7,219 bases of DNA. Origin: Deltaproteobacteria bacterium (GTDB lineage Bacteria; Desulfobacterota; Desulfobacteria; Desulfobacterales; ETH-SRB1). The DNA lies in NCBI GenBank assembly GCA_019314185.1, contig JAFCZU010000241.1, positions 1 to 7,219 on the forward strand. Reading direction: 5' to 3'. The notes below the pieces were generated by a model that was given only the letters and a program-made list of their open reading frames with translations, made no database searches and was not told where the DNA came from. Numbering within the stretch: position 1 is the first letter of the stretch; the number at the start of each line of letters is the position of its first letter. A program made the translations under genes and the position numbers. Positions 5,449 to 7,219 of the stretch are shown here, in pieces.

Positions 5449-6756
5449 CAGACCGATATCCAGAATGAATCTGTGTCTGCTGATTTATCAAAGCAAACTG
5501 ATTCGGCTGTCTATTCGGATAAAGTTAAGGCGGATCAAATCAAGCTGAAAAAGATTACCTGTCTTCATATTATCAGGGAGGATTATAGTGGCCTGAGCCT
5601 GTCTTATCCATCCAAATTGTTTTTCGATTCTGTAAAAAAAGAGATATATGTCACGGATTCCGGACACGGCAGAATATTGGTATATACTTATGATTTTTAC
5701 CCGCTTCTCAGTATGGGAAAATCAGACAGCATCGAAACTCCTGCAGGTATAGCGGTTGATCCTGAAGGATACCTTTTTGTTGCTCAGTCATCAGGTTCAA
5801 AACAAAAGAGAGCAAGAATATCTGTATTGAATCCTTCGTTAAGGAGGGATAAGGATTTTTTTTTTGAGGGATTTGAAAACGCGGATAGTTTTCGTCCAAC
5901 AAATATTGCTATCAACACGGCGGGCAAACTTTATGTCTCCGGAGGCAGTTTTCGCGGTGTAGTAGTTTTGAATAAGGATGGAACATTTTCACATCTTCTG
6001 AGCCCTGTTGACAATCTGGGAAAAGGCGAAGAACAAAAGGCCACAATATGCGATGTGGAGATAGACAGCTCCGGCAGGATATACCTTTTGAGTGAAGATA
6101 TGGGCCGTATTTACGTATACGATGACAAGGAAAACTTTCTGTTTAAGTTCGGTCAGAAAGGTGGAGGTTCCGGCAAGCTGAGCCGGCCAAGAGGAATGAC
6201 TATAGATAAGCACAACAAAATGATTTATGTGATCGATTACATGCGGCATACCGCAAACGCTTATTCAGAAGACGGATGTTTTTTGTTTGAGTTTGGTGGC
6301 AAAGGCTGGGGCAGAGGTTGGTTTCAGTACCCAAGTGATATCGTTGCGGATGACTCTGGGAATGTGCTGATCGCAGACACTTTTAACCAGCGAGTGCAGG
6401 TGCTTAAACTGGAACTGATTCCGTTTGTTGAAGTGGCTGAAAAGGTTGAACCAAAAGATATCATCACAAAAGAATTAGTCAAAGAGGTCAAACCGGAAGC
6501 TCCTGCCGGAAAAAAATTAGCAGAGCGAGTGGCTGCACAGTATTATATCTTGATTGCAAACATGAACCTGCGGGAAAAAAGCGCTACAAGCAGCAGGATC
6601 ATCCGGTTGATGAAAAAAGGCGAAGAGTTTGAAATCCTGGGCCAGGACAAACACGATGAATTAACTTTATGGTATCTTATAAAAACCGGATCCGGGCGCA
6701 CAGGCTGGTTATGCGGAATCTATCGCGGAAAAGTTATGTTTGAAAAAAAGAAATGA
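5404..6756 (+). CDS. Exported NHL beta-propeller protein with C-terminal SH3 domain
   Basis: 450 residues from the TTG at 5404. Residues 65-335 show about six NHL-type blades, each with a G/D-x-hydrophobic strand pattern such as KEIYVTDSGHGRILVY, GIAVDPEGYLFVAQS, GKLYVSGGSFRGVVVL, GRIYLLSEDMGRIYVY, NKMIYVIDYMRHTANAY and GNVLIADTFNQRVQVL; six would close one propeller. Residues 340-375 are a Lys/Glu/Pro linker. Residues 380-447 (NMNLREKSATSSRIIRLMKKGEEFEIL given in part: NMNLREKSATSSRII) fit a bacterial SH3 domain, common in envelope proteins. A scaffold or binding role in the periplasm or outside the cell is inferred; no catalytic motif is seen. The start is uncertain: the in-frame sequence before the TTG (5371-5403) encodes the first half of a signal peptide, CFCFILAICIS, continued by LSGLGLSV, but no ATG, GTG or TTG precedes it back to the stop at 5269-5271. 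Confidence 0.85.
   Translation: MSGLGLSVQCSVAAQQTDIQNESVSADLSKQTDSAVYSDKVKADQIKLKKITCLHIIREDYSGLSLSYPSKLFFDSVKKEIYVTDSGHGRILVYTYDFYPLLSMGKSDSIETPAGIAVDPEGYLFVAQSSGSKQKRARISVLNPSLRRDKDFFFEGFENADSFRPTNIAINTAGKLYVSGGSFRGVVVLNKDGTFSHLLSPVDNLGKGEEQKATICDVEIDSSGRIYLLSEDMGRIYVYDDKENFLFKFGQKGGGSGKLSRPRGMTIDKHNKMIYVIDYMRHTANAYSEDGCFLFEFGGKGWGRGWFQYPSDIVADDSGNVLIADTFNQRVQVLKLELIPFVEVAEKVEPKDIITKELVKEVKPEAPAGKKLAERVAAQYYILIANMNLREKSATSSRIIRLMKKGEEFEILGQDKHDELTLWYLIKTGSGRTGWLCGIYRGKVMFEKKK
5856..5865 (+). repeat. Homopolymer run of ten T inside the NHL gene
   Basis: Codons GAT TTT TTT TTT GAG (Asp151, Phe152-154, Glu155) create an uninterrupted T10 tract. Runs of this length are prone to slippage; gain or loss of one T would truncate the protein in the second blade region. 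Confidence 0.85.
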
Positions 6757-6758
6757 GG
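6755..6758 (+). promoter_or_regulatory. Ribosome binding site of the lipoprotein, overlapping the NHL stop
   Basis: GAGG shares its first two bases with the TGA stop of the NHL gene (6754-6756) and lies 5 nt before the ATG at 6764. This arrangement favours translational coupling and one mRNA. An ATG at 6759 is rejected because its frame ends after two codons. Confidence 0.7.
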
Positions 6759-6763
6759 ATGTC

Positions 6764-7219
6764 ATGAGGAAAAGAATTGCGGCAAAACTTCTGAATTTTC
6801 GTTTGATAATAGTTGTCATGGCTGCAATTTCTATTGGAGCATGTATTTTTGAACCTATCTCTAAGAATCTCCAATTAACTAATAAGGGTCAGGTCTTTTT
6901 TTATCTTTCGTGTTCTCAAAAACCTGCATTTGATATTTCCTTTTCTATTTCCGGCATGAGCTTTATGAACAAGGAGGGAGAGTGGATCGACGCGGCAGTG
7001 GATAAGCGCGTTCATTCTGCCGGGCTCGCACAGAGTCAAATCAAATTGTGTGAGCTTTATCTGCCTGCCGGAAAGTATGAACGGATAAGATGGACAATCT
7101 CTGAGGCAAAACTGGAAAAGTATGGAAAAATCTTTAACCTGGTTCTTCCTCAGCCGGGGGGAAATCATTTTTTTGACATGGAGTTTTCTGTATTTTCAGG
7201 GGAGAGTTTTGCTTTTTTT
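6764..7219 (+). CDS. Predicted outer-membrane lipoprotein, 3' truncated by window edge
   Basis: 152 codons are visible and the frame is open at the right edge. The N-terminus is a lipoprotein signal: basic MRKR, a hydrophobic stretch LIIVVMAAISIG, and a lipobox IGAC with the modified Cys at residue 27. Residue +2 is Ile and not Asp, so sorting to the outer membrane is expected by the E. coli rule. The mature part is rich in beta-strand-type segments (FDISFSISGMSFMNKEGEW, LCELYLPAGKYERIRWTI, FFDMEFSVFSGESF) and reads like a beta-sandwich domain. I do not recognise the family and assign no function. It starts 7 bp after the NHL gene with its Shine-Dalgarno on the NHL stop, so the two are surely one operon. 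Both being exported suggests a shared envelope task. Start chosen: ATG at 6764, which gives the complete signal peptide. Confidence 0.85.
   Translation, partial: MRKRIAAKLLNFRLIIVVMAAISIGACIFEPISKNLQLTNKGQVFFYLSCSQKPAFDISFSISGMSFMNKEGEWIDAAVDKRVHSAGLAQSQIKLCELYLPAGKYERIRWTISEAKLEKYGKIFNLVLPQPGGNHFFDMEFSVFSGESFAFF

Noticed and set aside
6875..7168. 97-codon minus-strand open frame
   Set aside because: Antisense to the lipoprotein gene, which has a signal peptide, lipobox and operon context.

Overview
The window looks like chromosomal DNA of a Gram-negative anaerobic-type bacterium, most likely a Desulfobacterota (deltaproteobacterial) member. This is inferred from the style of the genes (an NHL-repeat/SH3 secreted protein followed by an outer-membrane-type lipoprotein, a small coiled-coil/winged-helix protein, a PreP-like M16C protease) and from the repeat-rich AT-rich spacers. 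No marker gene fixes the taxonomy. No rRNA, tRNA, CRISPR array, transposase or phage gene is visible.

Layout. (1) Positions 1-551, plus strand: the 3' part of a Fic-domain protein, cut by the left edge, with the complete active-site loop HPFGDGNGRTAR and a C-terminal winged-helix-like tail. (2) Positions 597-3581, minus strand: a complete 994-residue M16C metallopeptidase related to PreP/Cym1, converging on the Fic gene with a 45-bp gap. (3) Positions 3582-4078: a spacer with the probable M16C promoter and leader, an 8-bp tandem repeat inside that leader, a doubtful 77-codon ORF, and 9-bp and 7-bp tandem repeats. (4) Positions 4079-4468, minus strand: a small basic protein with a short coiled coil and a winged-helix-like C-terminus. 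(5) Positions 4469-5403: about 930 bp with no convincing gene. It holds a 110-bp imperfect palindrome, an 85-nt foldable segment, a 65-bp near-perfect inverted repeat fused to a 7-bp tandem repeat, a 5 x TATATC array, and a promoter plus strong Shine-Dalgarno sequence that lead to no recognisable gene. (6) Positions 5404-6756 and 6764-7219, plus strand: a two-gene operon of an exported NHL beta-propeller/SH3 protein and a lipoprotein that runs off the right edge.

How the parts relate. The Fic and M16C genes are independent housekeeping or accessory functions and show no obvious link. The last two genes are tightly coupled (7-bp gap, Shine-Dalgarno overlapping the upstream stop) and both products are predicted to be exported, so they probably work together at the cell envelope in an unidentified role.

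The least ordinary parts are the start of the NHL gene and the spacer repeats. The NHL gene's signal-peptide-like segment is read in frame but has no ATG, GTG or TTG ahead of it, while an orphan promoter and Shine-Dalgarno sequence lie about 160-200 bp upstream. The spacers hold five tandem repeats of different sequence, all with 6-9 bp units.
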